Shown piece after piece: positions 48,449-57,944 of a stretch of DNA of 64,000 nucleotides. The stretch spans positions 1-64,000 of the forward strand of contig CAWBVG010000048.1 in the NCBI GenBank assembly GCA_963792175.1, written 5' to 3'. Under the pieces are notes generated by a model that was given only the letters and a program-made list of their open reading frames with translations, was not told the origin of the DNA and made no database searches. The DNA comes from CAWBVG01 sp963792175. Its GTDB lineage: Bacteria; Acidobacteriota; Vicinamibacteria; Vicinamibacterales; CAVVIG01. The translations under genes and the position numbers were made by a program. How positions within the stretch are numbered: position 1 is the stretch's first letter; each line of letters starts with the position of its first letter.

Positions 48449-51107
48449 TCCCGCCCGGTATCTCCGCGCGCAGCGCGCGCATCGGATCGATCGTCGCCGC
48501 GCGCCGCGCGGGTGCGAGACACGCCAGCGCCGCCACGACCGCCAGCGTGATGGCGACCGCCACATACGTCGGCGGATCGGTCGGCTCGACGGCGAACAGC
48601 AGGCGAGTCACGACCCGCGTCAGCATCAGCGCGCCGCCGATGCCCAGCACGAGCCCCGCGGCGACCGGACCGAGACCCTGCCCGAGGATCATCCGGACGA
48701 CACTGGATCGCGGAGCGCCGAGTGCCATCCGCACGCCGATTTCCGTCGTCCGCTGGTTCACGAGGAATGACACGACACCGGCGATGCCGGCCGCGGTGAT
48801 CACCAGCGCCACGGCGGCAAACAGCGTCACCAGCAGCGCGGTGAGACGCGGCGGCGCCAGCGATCGGCTGCGCACAGCTTCGAGCGTCTGGATGCGGCTG
48901 ACCGGCTGGCGGGCGTCCACCTCGTGGACCACGTCCGGGATGCGGCGCGCGAACGCCGATGGATCCGACGCGCGCGCGAACCAGGAGCGTCGCATTCAAC
49001 GGCGCGGTCTGCGCGAAGGCGCGGTAGATCTCGTCGGTCGGCTTCTCGTTCGAGGGCGTAGTCGCGCGTGTCATTCACCATGCCGACGATGGTCATCCAG
49101 GTGCGGCCGTTGTCGAACGAAACGCGGCGTCCGACCGGATCGGTGTCCGGGAAAAAGTGCCGCGCCATCGACAGGTTGACAATCGCCACCGCCGGCGCCG
49201 TCGCATCGTCGGCAGCGGTGAACAGCCGGCCGCTCAGCAGCGTCATGCCGATGGTCTGGAAGTAGGCGGGCGACGCGAACTTGATGTCGACCTGCGGACG
49301 CGCGCTGCGGTCGCCGAGCGATTGACCCTCGATCGTCAGCCCGGCGAGGAATGGTTGCTGCTGATCGAGAGGCACCGTGATGCCGAGCGCCGCCGCCTGC
49401 ACGCCGGGTTCGGCTTCGACCTTGTCCAGCACCGACTTGAAGAAGGTGCGGCGCGCGTTGGCGAGTGTTGTACTTCACGAAGTCGAGCGACACGACCATC
49501 GTGATCACCCGGTCGGTGCGAAAACCGCCATCGACCTGCTGCAGCTTGATGAAGCTGCGGACCAGCAGGCCGGCGCCGACCAGCAGCACGAACGAGATGG
49601 CCACCTGCGCCACGATCAGCGCGTTGCGCGCGCCCATGCGCGCGCTGCCGACCGTCCGGTGGCCCGCCTCGGTGACGCTGGCGGTCCGCCGGGTGACCGC
49701 GGGCAGCAATCCGAACAGCAGTCCCGTGAAGACCGAGACGCCGAGCGTGAAGGCGAGCACCGTGCCGTCGATGGAGATCTCGTCGGCGCGCGGCGTGAAG
49801 CGCGACGTGAAGCCGACGAGCAGGTCGCGAACCAGATAGCCGCAGCCGAGGCCGAGCGCACCGCCGGCGACCGCCAGCATCGTGCTCTCGGTCAACAGTT
49901 GGCGAGCGATGCGGCCGCGTCCCGCCCCGAGCGCGGTGCGCACCGCCAGCTCGCGCTGGCGTCCCAACACCCGCGCCAGCGCCAGGTTCGCGACGTTGGC
50001 AGCCACCAGCAGCAGCACGAATCCGGTGGTCGCGAGCAGGATGAGCAGCGTCGGGCGGGCATCTCGCGTCAGTTCGTCGCGCACCGACGCCGCGGCCGCA
50101 TGGAAGCCGGTGTGAGCGGCGTCGTAGTCCGCCGGATACTCGTGGTTCAGGCGATCGGAGACGACGGCGAGGTCGTTCTGGACGCGATCGAGGGTGGCAT
50201 CCGGCCGCAGGCGGCCGATCGCCGTCAGCATCCGCCCCTGCCGATTCGCGATCGTCTGGGGATTGGATCGGAACGGGCACGCCGACGGTGGCATGTAGAC
50301 GTCGTTCTCGGCGGGAAACTGCGGAATCGGCGGCAGGACGCCAACCACGGTGTGCACGCGGTCGTTCATTTCGAACGCGCGACCGACGATGCCGGGATCT
50401 CCGCCGAGCGCGTTCTGCCAGAACGAGTGGCTGACGAGCAGCACGGCTGGCGCACCGGGCGAATCGTCGTCCGCCCGGAACGTGCGCCCCAGCATCGGCT
50501 TGACGCCGAGCACATCGAAGAACTCGGGCGAGACGACGCCGGTCTGCACGCGCGTGGCTTCGCCACGACCGAGCAGATTGAACGACATCTGGTGGTACTC
50601 GACGATGGTGTCGAGCGACGGCGTCTGCGCCCGGTAATCCTGGATCTCCTTGACCGACACGCCGGCGTTGGCGACGCCGATCCGCGGCGCCTGCTGGCGC
50701 ACCTCGACGAGGCGATCGCCGTGCGTGTACGGCAGCGGCCGCAGCAGCACGGCATGCACGACGCTGAAGATCGCCGTATTCGCGCCGATGCCGAGGGCGA
50801 GTGTGAGCAGAACGACCGCGGTGTAGCCGGGATACTTCGCGAGCGAGCGTGCGGCGTAGCGCACGTCCTGCCGGATGGCATCGATCGCCCGCAGGCCCCA
50901 TGAATCGCGGCAGTCGTCCTTGACCTGCGCGACACTGCCGAAGCGGCGGCGCGCGGCGTCGGCCGCCTCGGCCGGATTCATCCCGCGCGCAATCAGCGCC
51001 TCGATTTCGAGCTCGAGGTGATGGCGCATCTCCGCCTCCATCGAACTCTCGAAGCCTGACGATCGCAGCGAGCCGCGGAGCCGCCGCAGGACGGAGGTCA
51101 TCGACAT
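48432..51107 (-). CDS. ADOP-type ABC permease (MacB-like FtsX domains, frameshifted near the middle and end)
   Basis: Acidobacterial duplicated orphan permease of about 880 residues. The N-terminal cytoplasmic helices are MEAEMRHHLELEIEALIARGMNPAEAADAARRRFG, the usual ADOP prefix. Then a MacB periplasmic domain and two FtsX domains: TAVVLLTLALGIGANTAIFSVVHAVLLRPLPY, LILLATTGFVLLLVAANVANLALARVLGRQRELAVRTALGAGRGRI, and the C-terminal copy FLVNQRTTEIGVRMALGAPRSSVVRMILG. Breaks are near 49465, 49040 and 48975. ATG at 51107 has GAGG 7 bases upstream. It lies 10 bases after the PadR gene, the standard pairing in this phylum. The transported compound is unknown; no ATPase is adjacent. Confidence 0.85.
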
Positions 51108-51117
51108 CGGAACCTCG

Positions 51118-51450
51118 TTACGCGTGCTGCAGAACGCGGGCGACGGCGGCCGTGATCCGCTCCCAGCTTGCCGTTTCCTCCGCCAGCTGCTTGCGTCCGG
51201 ACTTGGTGAGCCGGTAGTACTTGGCCCGCCGGTTGTTGTCCGAGTCGCCCCACGCCGACTCGATCCACCCTTGCTGCTCGAGCCGGTACAGCGCCGGGTA
51301 GAGAGACCCCTGATTGACCTGGAGGACATCCTGTGACAATTGCTGCAGGCGCTGGGCGATGCCCCAGCCATGCATGTCACCAGACGCCAGCGTGCGGAGA
51401 ATCAGGAGGTCGAGCGTGCCCTGGAGGAGGTCGCTCTTCTCGCGCTTCAT
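51118..51450 (-). CDS. PadR family transcriptional regulator
   Basis: Intact 110-residue winged-helix regulator: KREKSDLLQGTLDLLILRTL, GDMHGWGIAQRLQQLS, VNQGSLYPALYRLEQQGWIESAW and NNRRAKYYRLTKSGRKQLAEE are the PadR core in order. The ATG at 51448-51450 follows a good ribosome site (AGGAGA). The downstream permease is probably co-transcribed and controlled by it. A clear promoter and a TGT-N9-ACA element lie just upstream, consistent with autoregulation. Confidence 0.92.
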   Translation of the reverse strand: MKREKSDLLQGTLDLLILRTLASGDMHGWGIAQRLQQLSQDVLQVNQGSLYPALYRLEQQGWIESAWGDSDNNRRAKYYRLTKSGRKQLAEETASWERITAAVARVLQHA

Positions 51451-51459
51451 GCTTTCTCC

Positions 51460-51507
51460 TGTAGACGATCGACAAGGAGAATAGGTTCCCGCCCCGCAGG
51501 CTGTCAA
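51460..51507 (-). promoter_or_regulatory. PadR gene promoter with possible operator
   Basis: On the minus strand a perfect TTGACA (51502-51507) is 18 bases from TATTCT (51478-51483). Just downstream, over the likely transcription start, is TGTAGACGATCGACA (51460-51474), an imperfect palindrome of the TGT-N9-ACA kind that PadR proteins bind. Transcription would leave a leader of about 20 bases with the AGGAG site. Operator function is inferred. Confidence 0.6.
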
Positions 51508-51527
51508 GCCGCCGGCGCGACTCGCCG

Positions 51528-51533
51528 TATAAT
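51528..51533 (+). promoter_or_regulatory. Perfect -10 element of the phosphatase gene
   Basis: TATAAT at 51528-51533 lies 10 bases before the ATG at 51544, so transcription would begin within a few bases of the start codon. No Shine-Dalgarno is present and no good -35 is seen at 17 bases. The mRNA is likely leaderless or nearly so. Confidence 0.5.
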
Positions 51534-51543
51534 CCGAGTCCGC

Positions 51544-53173
51544 ATGTCCGATTCCCAGACCACCCCGGTCCCCCGGCTGGTCATCACCGACGCGCTCGGC
51601 CGGCGCATCGTCCCGATCGACAAACCGCTGTTTTCGATCGGCCGCCGGAGCGAGACCGATCTGCGTCTGCCCGGCGCCGATATCTCCCGCGTCCACGCGG
51701 AGATTACGCTCGAAAACGGCCAGTGCACGATTCGGGACAAGCAGTCGCGGTTCGGCACCTTCGTCAACAACGAGCGCACGAACGAACGGGTCCTCGCCCA
51801 CGGCGATCAGATTCGCTTCGGCCAGGCTGGCGACACCGAAATCGTCTTCTTCGTCGACGACGAGGCGCCGTCGGTCGAACGGAGCGCGATCTCCGCGGCG
51901 ACGGAGCTGCGCCAGATGGCGGCGCTGCTCGAGAGTCTGCGCGCGCTCGGTTCGGGCCGCGTACTCGAGGAAGTGCTGTCGCTGGTACTCGACTCCGCGA
52001 TCGAAGTGACCGGTGCGGAACGGGGCTTCATCATGATGGCCAACAGCAAAACTGGCCAGCTGGAATTCAAGCTTGCCCGTGCGCGAGGGAAGGTGACGCT
52101 CTCCGGCCGCACGTTCGAGACGAGCCGCAAGATCCCGGAGTCCGTCTTCGCCACCGGCAAACAGACGATCGTCGAAGACCTCCTCGACGGCGACCTGGCG
52201 CAGCTCCACACCGGCACGGTCGCGCTCGGGATTCGCCACGTGCTGTGCACGCCCCTGCGCCTGGTGCGCTACGTGGAGCGCGCCGAGCAAAAAGTCGCCG
52301 ACGAGCTGATCGGGGTGTTGTATCTGGACAGCCGCGAGCGGGGCGCCCTGCGGTCCGCCTCGGCGACCGCGGCGCTCGACACGCTGTCGGCCGAAGCCGC
52401 GCTCGCGATCGAGAACGCGCGCCTGTATCGCGAAGCGCTCGACAAAGCAAAGTTCGAGCAGGAGCTCAAGGTGGCCGCGGCGATTCAACAATCGCTGCTG
52501 CCGGTGGCAACTCGCGAAGGCGATTTCTTCTCGACGGCGGCGGAGTCGGTCGCGTGCCGCGCGGTTGGCGGCGACTTCTACGACTACGTCGATCTGCCAA
52601 CCGGACGTTTCGGCTTCATCCTCGGCGACGTGGCGGGCAAAGGATCGCCGGCGGCGCTGCTGGCGGCGGCGGTGCTGGGCATGTTCAGCGCGGAGGCTAC
52701 CTATCAGACCGGCGCGGCGACGCTCATCACGCGCCTCAACACCGGCCTGTTCCGCCGCGCCATCGAATCGCGGTTTCTGACGACGTTCTACGGCATGCTG
52801 GCGCCGGACGGGTCGTTCACCTACTGCAACGCGGGACACAACGCGCCGCTGCTGGTGTCAGGGTCCGAGATCCGGCGGCTGGAAACCGGAGGCGTGGTGC
52901 TCGGCCTCTTCGAGCACGCGTCGTTCGAGGAGGAAAGCCTGACGCTGAAGCCAGGCGATCTGATCATCGCCTTCAGCGACGGCGTCACCGAGGCGCTCGA
53001 TCCGGCGGGCGAGGAATACACCGACGATCGGCTGCTGGCCTGCGCGCGCGCACACGTCGGCGAAGAGCCCGCAGGAGGTGCTCGACGCGCTGCTCGCCGA
53101 CGTCAAGGCGTTCTGCGCCGATGCGACGCAGAGCGACGACGTCACCGTCGTCATGGTCAGATACAACGGGTAG
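51544..53173 (+). CDS. FHA-GAF-SpoIIE (PP2C-type) serine phosphatase (one frameshift)
   Basis: About 543 residues. FHA domain at residues 12-100 (FSIGRRSETDLRLPGADISRVHAEI, with the phosphothreonine-binding GR and S-x2-H). GAF domain at about 125-305 (VLSLVLDSAIEVTGAERGFIMM, ELIGVLYLDSRE, LSAEAALAIENARLY). SpoIIE domain from 325: KVAAAIQQSLLP, AVGGDFYDYVDLPTGRFGFILGDVAGKGSPAALLAA, YCNAGHNAPLL, LIIAFSDGVTEA. An indel near 53073 shifts the last 30 residues, which then read QEVLDALLADVKAFCADATQSDDVTVVMVRYNG and stop at 53173. Dephosphorylates a partner-switch or FHA-linked target; which one is unknown. Confidence 0.9.
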
Positions 53174-53192
53174 AACGCCCGGCGCCGCACCC

Positions 53193-54236
53193 TCAGTCGT
53201 CAGCGCTCCGGCGGCGAAGCCACTTCGGGGCACCGGCAAGCGCGCGCCAGACGTACAAACCTGGAAGCAGAACGTTCGATTGGACACCGTATCGCGCGCG
53301 CATGTAGCTTGCCGGCGGCACGAGGTGTTCCCGGATCAGGCGGCCGCGCGCCCGCCAGTTGGGCAGCGCGTCGAGATCGAGGCGTAGCACGCGCGCCTGC
53401 GTCCACGCTTCCTGCTCCAGGGTCGCGACGTCCTGACAGCCTCCTCCGCGGCGGGCACGGAGCGCATCGATAACAGCGTCCGCAGCGCGGTTGCCGAACC
53501 GGTCCCGCGCGAGTGCGAGGCCCTCGGCCGCAACCTGCCCGAGCCCTCGAGCCGCTGCCAACTCTTGAAGCTGCGTCATCTCCTCTGGGCGCAGCCGGCT
53601 CGCCAGCACGTGGAGATCGTAAATCCACAGGAGATTCTGCGAGCCCGGATGATGGCCCGCCCGGTGGACGAGCGCCAGCAGCAGCGCGTGGACGTCGTCG
53701 GGGGTCACCGCCGCGGAACCGAGGGCGTCAACGCGCACCCGGCCGCCCCACAGCTCCTCCCAGCTGAAACGTTCGGCGAGCACCTGCAGGTTCGATATCT
53801 TCCAATGCACGTCGAACGCATGCGCGATGCCGTGTCGATCGATCTTGTGGTAATGACATTGATAGGAGACGAGGCGTCCTGACGTCTCCGCCGGGTGGAC
53901 GTAGCCCCGCCCTTTGAGGACACGCTCCAGCATCGGCAGGTCCGTGGCCGGCACGAGCAGGTCCGTGTCGGCGCGGACGCGCAAGTGGGCGGCCGGATAA
54001 TGCCTGTGCGCCAGCGCAGCACCCTTGAAGAGCAGCGCGCGGACACCGGCGGCACTCAGCTCCTCGAGGACGTGCACGAGCTCGGTATGCCGCACCACGT
54101 CCTCGATCACCGCGGCGCGTTCGGCCCGTTGAAACGTCTCGACGAATTGCGGCGGCGAATCGTGGAGCCGGCCCGCGGCTCGAAGCGTCCAACCCAGCAT
54201 CAGCAGGATTCGGTGTCGGACCGCGGCCTCGATCAA
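53193..54236 (-). CDS. Nucleotidyltransferase family protein of the lasso cluster
   Basis: 347 residues from a TTG start; the frame is open back to about 54318 (reading IVGRALVDPAGWTVASAGVD) without a start codon, so the true N-terminus is probably longer and hidden by an indel. The nucleotidyltransferase core is AAGVRALLFKGAALAHRHYPAAHLRVRADTDLLVPATDL: the D-x-D in RADTDLLV is the expected metal site of the NTP_transf_5-like family. Similar genes travel with lasso-peptide kinases (PsmN-type) and elaborate the phosphorylated peptide. It is the last gene of the lasso cluster, 10-90 bases after the oxygenase gene. Confidence 0.8.
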   Translation of the reverse strand: MIEAAVRHRILLMLGWTLRAAGRLHDSPPQFVETFQRAERAAVIEDVVRHTELVHVLEELSAAGVRALLFKGAALAHRHYPAAHLRVRADTDLLVPATDLPMLERVLKGRGYVHPAETSGRLVSYQCHYHKIDRHGIAHAFDVHWKISNLQVLAERFSWEELWGGRVRVDALGSAAVTPDDVHALLLALVHRAGHHPGSQNLLWIYDLHVLASRLRPEEMTQLQELAAARGLGQVAAEGLALARDRFGNRAADAVIDALRARRGGGCQDVATLEQEAWTQARVLRLDLDALPNWRARGRLIREHLVPPASYMRARYGVQSNVLLPGLYVWRALAGAPKWLRRRSADD

Positions 54237-54329
54237 CGACGCCGCATCGACGCCGGCGGAGGCGACCGTCCAGCCGGCCGGATCAACCAGCGCTCGTCCG
54301 ACGATCGCCGAGGCGTCCTACGCTCATGC

Positions 54330-55537
54330 TCACTCGTGAATCGCAATCAGATCGTGCGTCAGCAGCATGCCCACCAGCGTGCGAACCATTCCTTCGTCGA
54401 GCCGGCCGGCGACGGCGTCAATCAGGTGGGCTGATCGGCAGTGGCGTGTTGTCGTCCAGCTGCTCGATGATCCACTGCATGCTTCGCGGGAACCTGCATC
54501 TGCGTCCGCGGCACCGCACTTCGATCGCCTCCCCATCCTGGCCACCGGCTGCGACAATGTGAGCAGCGGCCTTTCAACCTGACGAGAAAGCCGTTGCCCG
54601 CAGGCAGGCCCTCGGGCGTCGCGCTCCACGGAAGATTGAACGAGGGCCGCGTCTTGGAATTGCCGCCGGTCTCGCAGAAGTACTGTTCCACCAGATCGGG
54701 GACAAGGCCATCCAGCAGCGCACGTCGCAACTCCTCGCGTAGCGGAGCCGTTCGGCGGGCGGTGCGAAGAGCGGCAGCTCGCGGTCGGCCATTTCGTGCG
54801 TGCGCAGCCGGTTGACGATCCACAGCAACAGATCCATGCCGCGAGGGGTCTTGACGCCCACCGTCAGATGAAGCGCCGGCTCGTTCATCGGCACCGCCAC
54901 GTGATAGCAGCCCCTGGGGATGTACAGGAGATCGCCGGGCTCGAGGACCTGGTCGAGCGATGCGCCGGCCGGCGGCACCGACCGCGCTGCCCAGCCCGGT
55001 GCGATCCACGCCATCCACTGAGAACCCATAGAGGAGCCACCGCTTTCGTCCCTCCAGGTGGAGGATGAACACCTCCTGGTCGTCACGATGCAGATCGAGG
55101 CCGTGCAGGGCACGCCACGCCGCGTAGAGGTTGATCTGCGTGTCGCTGCGGAAGAACGTCTCGAACGATTCGCTCAGGCGGGTGAGTGGCTCGTGCAGTT
55201 CGTCGATCGCATCGAACGACAGCGTCGCGCCGCGCCGAAGCTGATCGGTGACGTCGCTGGCGCGGATCCTGGCATGTGACGCCGCGATATCCGAGTAACT
55301 GGCAGGGTCGAGGTCGCGTCCCTGACGGGCCAGCCGGAATCGACGGGGCTCGCGCCAATGGTGCGCCGAGCAATCTCGTTGAGCGACCGTCCACGAGAGC
55401 AAGCCGAGAATCTGTCGGCGGCACCGCGGCAGAAGCAGATGCTGCTTGGCCCAGTATCGCGAGAGGAATTCGTCCGGCGATACCGGGGCGAGGAGCGCGG
55501 CCAGCCACGACGACTCGGAATCGCTGCGAGGGTCCAT
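54330..55537 (-). CDS. JmjC/cupin_4 family 2-oxoglutarate oxygenase of the lasso cluster (frameshifted)
   Basis: About 400 residues. N-terminal VSPDEFLSRYWAKQHLLLPR resembles the start of ribosomal-oxygenase-type cupin_4 proteins. The jelly-roll core has NLYAAWRALHGLDLHRDDQEVFILHLEGRKRWLLYG with the iron-binding H-x-D, then VLEPGDLLYIPRGCYHVAVPMNEPALHLTVGV with the distal His. A C-terminal winged-helix-like part ends with SAHLIDAVAGRLDEGMVRTLVGMLLTHDLIAIHE. Indels occur near 54975, 54745, 54575, 54530, 54500 and 54430. The ATG at 55537 lies 65 bases after the lasso precursor. This family hydroxylates His or Arg on ribosomal proteins; here it may hydroxylate the lasso peptide (inference). Confidence 0.75.
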
Positions 55538-55601
55538 AGCCTGTGGGACCCGAATGCTCAGCGCACGGCGCGGGGAATCGCCTTCGCGCTCAGCGGCCGG
55601 C

Positions 55602-55780
55602 CTAGGACGTGAAGTGCTTGTTCGGGTGACCGGCGCCGTCGTTGGTCTTCGAGCCGGCCACGGCCTTGGTGATCTCGGCCAGGTCGCCGTACACCTGCAA
55701 CTGTGGCTTCTGGTACGCCTTGCGCGTTGGTGCCTGCGCTCGGGTTCTCGTCCTTGACGGGCGCATTCGTGCGGTTTCAT
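55602..55780 (-). CDS. Lasso peptide precursor (leader plus 20-residue core)
   Basis: The leader contains YQKPQLQVYGDLAEIT, an exact match to the lasso leader pattern Y-x2-P-x-L-x3-G-x5-T that B1 proteins recognise; Thr at position -2 places the cut after ITK. The core (codons 55605-55664) is then ring AVAGSKTND, tail GAGHPNKHFTS: Ala1 amine to Asp9 side chain (codon 55638-55640) gives a nine-residue ring, and the last residue is Ser20. The stop is TAG 55602-55604. The ATG at 55778-55780 overlaps the cyclase stop and has a GGGGAG site, but two extra bases are needed between it and the leader; the uninterrupted frame starts at ATG 55766 and encodes 54 residues. Confidence 0.88.
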
Positions 55781-57630
55781 CACGGATCTCCCCGTTTAAG
55801 TGGTATGGCGAGATTCCGCAGCCAGTAATTCAAGCCAAGCGGCCGCAACGCGGCGCGCAACTCGAGCGAGCTCTTCGGCATGCTGAAGGAATCTTGACCG
55901 GGTTCACGTAGCTGCAACAGATCCGGCGACGGCACCAGGCGGGGCAATCCAGACGCGAGGACCCGCTTGAAATCGGGGCTCACCGGAATCGTCGTCTTTC
56001 TTTCGCGCGAGCACATCCCGGCAACGCCGTTCGCATCGACCTGCGGATGATCAGCTTGTTCCGGCACCACGGCATGGCGGGCAGCGCCAGCATGTATTGC
56101 ACCAGCCGCAGGTCGAGAAACGGATGCCGAATCTCGCAGTGACTCAAGGCGCCGTTGATGTCGCAGTCGTCAAACAGCGGCTGCCATCGAGGTCGCGGTG
56201 AACCCGTCGTAGCCCAGAGGCCTGACGGGGTGCGGTGACGAAGTCGTCCGCTGCTCGCGCTTCCCATCTCTCTCTGCAGCCGCACCGTGTCAGCGAATTC
56301 TTCGTTGAGCCAGCCGGGAAACAGTTCCCGCCACCGCTTCCGGTGTGCCTCCTGGCGCCGGCCAACTGCCGAATCGATGACCAGAACGGCACGCGCGGAT
56401 GCATCAACAGATCGCTCGACAGCGCGCGGACCAGTCGAACGCCACGCGTCGTCGGGCCACGAGATGCGACAGGTAGGGGCGCCACTCGTACCGCAGCGCG
56501 TTATCGGGTCCTTCTCCATACAGAAACACGCCGCGCCTGCGGGGTCATCGCTCTTGAAGAACTCGACGCCGGCCGCGAATGCCGGCGGATTGTCGACCGG
56601 CTCAGGCGTGTGGACCGACACCTGATCCCAATCGGCGATCGACGTCTCGTCGTCCCTCACGTCATACCGAATGGGAATGTTCAAGTAGTCCGCAACCAGA
56701 CCGGCGTAATGTCGCTCGGAGTCCGGGATCAGCCGATCGTACACCGAAGTGATCGCCTGCAGAAAAAAGTCGCTGGAACACTCGCGCAACAGGCTCAGCG
56801 CGACAGCCGCGAGCGTCGGCGAATCCAGCCCACCGCTCATCAACACGCCGACGCGCCGGGTTCGCAGCCGATCGCGCAGCGCGGCGCGCAGCAGCTCCGT
56901 GAACCGGTCCGAGTAATCGTCCGCGCGCTTGAAATGGATCGGCTCCTCGACCGGCAGCGTCCAGTACCGGCGGCACTGCGCCATGCCATTCGACCAGGTG
57001 ATGCTGTGGGCCGGAGGCAGCCGCCGGATGTCGCGAAACGAGGTGGTGTCGATCTCCTGGTTGGCGCCGAACAGCAGGAAGTCGGCGATCGCCGGATCGT
57101 TCAGATCGCGCGACACCGCCGGATGCAGGCGGATGCAGTCGAGCGTGTTGCTGAAGAGGACCGTCTGCCCGAGCTGCGCATAGAAGAACGGCTTGACGCC
57201 GAGCTGATCCCGCGCGCAGAACAGACGCTGTCGCGGCTCGTCCCAGACGGCGAACGTGAAGTCGCCGAGCAGCCGGCTCACGCAATCCTCACCCCAGACA
57301 GCAGTAGGCGCGGAGGATCAGTTCGACGTCCGTCGCGTCGGAGGCGACGTCCTGCTGGTCTCGCGCCCTGAGCTCGGCGATGAGATCCTGCCGCGCATCG
57401 ACTCGCGCGTCGGCGACGATCCATCGCCGGCCGTCGAGCGTGAATGGCTGCGCCTCGCGCACCGACTCCTCGGTGATTCTCAGCAGCGTATGACCGAAGC
57501 CGACGTTGTTCCTGCCCAGCGCGCGCTGGCCGTCCGGGCCGCGAAAGCCCAGGTACGCCGTCATCCGACCGAGCAGGCCGCCATCGACCGGCGATCCGTC
57601 CAGATTCAGAATGCCGACAATGCCGCTCAT
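55780..57630 (-). CDS. Lasso peptide cyclase (asparagine-synthetase-like, C protein; frameshifted)
   Basis: Forms the isopeptide bond between the core N-terminus and Asp9 using ATP. About 615 residues. It starts MSGIVGILNLDGSPVDGGLL: the glutaminase Cys2 of AsnB is Ser, as in lasso cyclases that do not use glutamine. Then FRGPDGQRALG, SRLLGDFTFAVWDEPRQRLFCARDQLGVKPFFY, and the adenylating motif GVLMSGGLDSPTLAAVAL. The C-terminal region has GALSHCEIRHPFLDLRLVQYMLALP and KLIIRRSMR, and ends LGLNYWLRNLAIPLKRGDP. Breaks are near 57300, 56485, 56365, 56215 and 56020. The start overlaps the B1 stop (ATGA) and the stop overlaps the precursor start (TGATG). Confidence 0.88.
55788..55793 (-). promoter_or_regulatory. 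Shine-Dalgarno of the lasso precursor
   Basis: GGGGAG on the minus strand, 7 bases before the ATG at 55780. It lies inside the end of the cyclase gene and supports the upstream start (MKPHE) over the in-frame ATG at 55766, which has no such site. Confidence 0.6.
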
Positions 57631-57938
57631 GCCGGCTCGTGCGATGCCTCTATGCGCAGGACCAGCCTCGATCAGTTTCTGGCCGAGCAGCTGCTGGATG
57701 AATTCCTCGAGGTCCGCGCGCAACTGCGCCGGTTCAACCTCGTACTCCGCGAGCAATGCGTCGTAGGCCGCCTGGATCGAGCTGGCGCTGGTGAGGCATT
57801 CCACATGCGCGTGCCCACCGGGTTCAAGACCCAGGTACAGCTCGTGTTCAGATTCAGCAGTACGCCTTCGTCGCCCACGAGACGAAACAGCACGTCCGGA
57901 GCCACGGTCAGACGCTCCGAAAAAGAGACCATCGTCAT
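57627..57938 (-). CDS. PqqD-like lasso leader-binding protein (B1 protein; frameshifted)
   Basis: About 100 residues. Reads MVSFSERLTVAPDVLFRLVGDEGVLLNLNT, then ELYLGLEPVGTRMWN-like sequence after an indel, SIQAAYDALLAEYEVEPAQLRADLEEFIQQLLGQKLIEAG. This is the RRE/PqqD fold: three beta strands and three helices that bind the precursor leader and present it to the peptidase. The GAGGGG site at 57942-57947 suits the ATG at 57932 (spacing about 9) better than the one at 57938. The stop TGA overlaps the cyclase ATG, though an indel near 57655 removes it from frame. Confidence 0.83.
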
Positions 57939-57944
57939 CGCCCC

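Noticed and set aside
49377..50903. A 508-codon plus-strand frame
   Set aside because: Antisense to the permease, whose motifs are clear on the other strand.
55446..55757. Plus-strand frame over the lasso precursor
   Set aside because: No recognisable content; the minus strand holds the exact lasso leader pattern at the same place.
57627..57938. A B1-cyclase fusion protein
   Set aside because: The two are in one frame only because an indel near 57655 hides the B1 stop; the ATGA overlap expected for separate genes is present.
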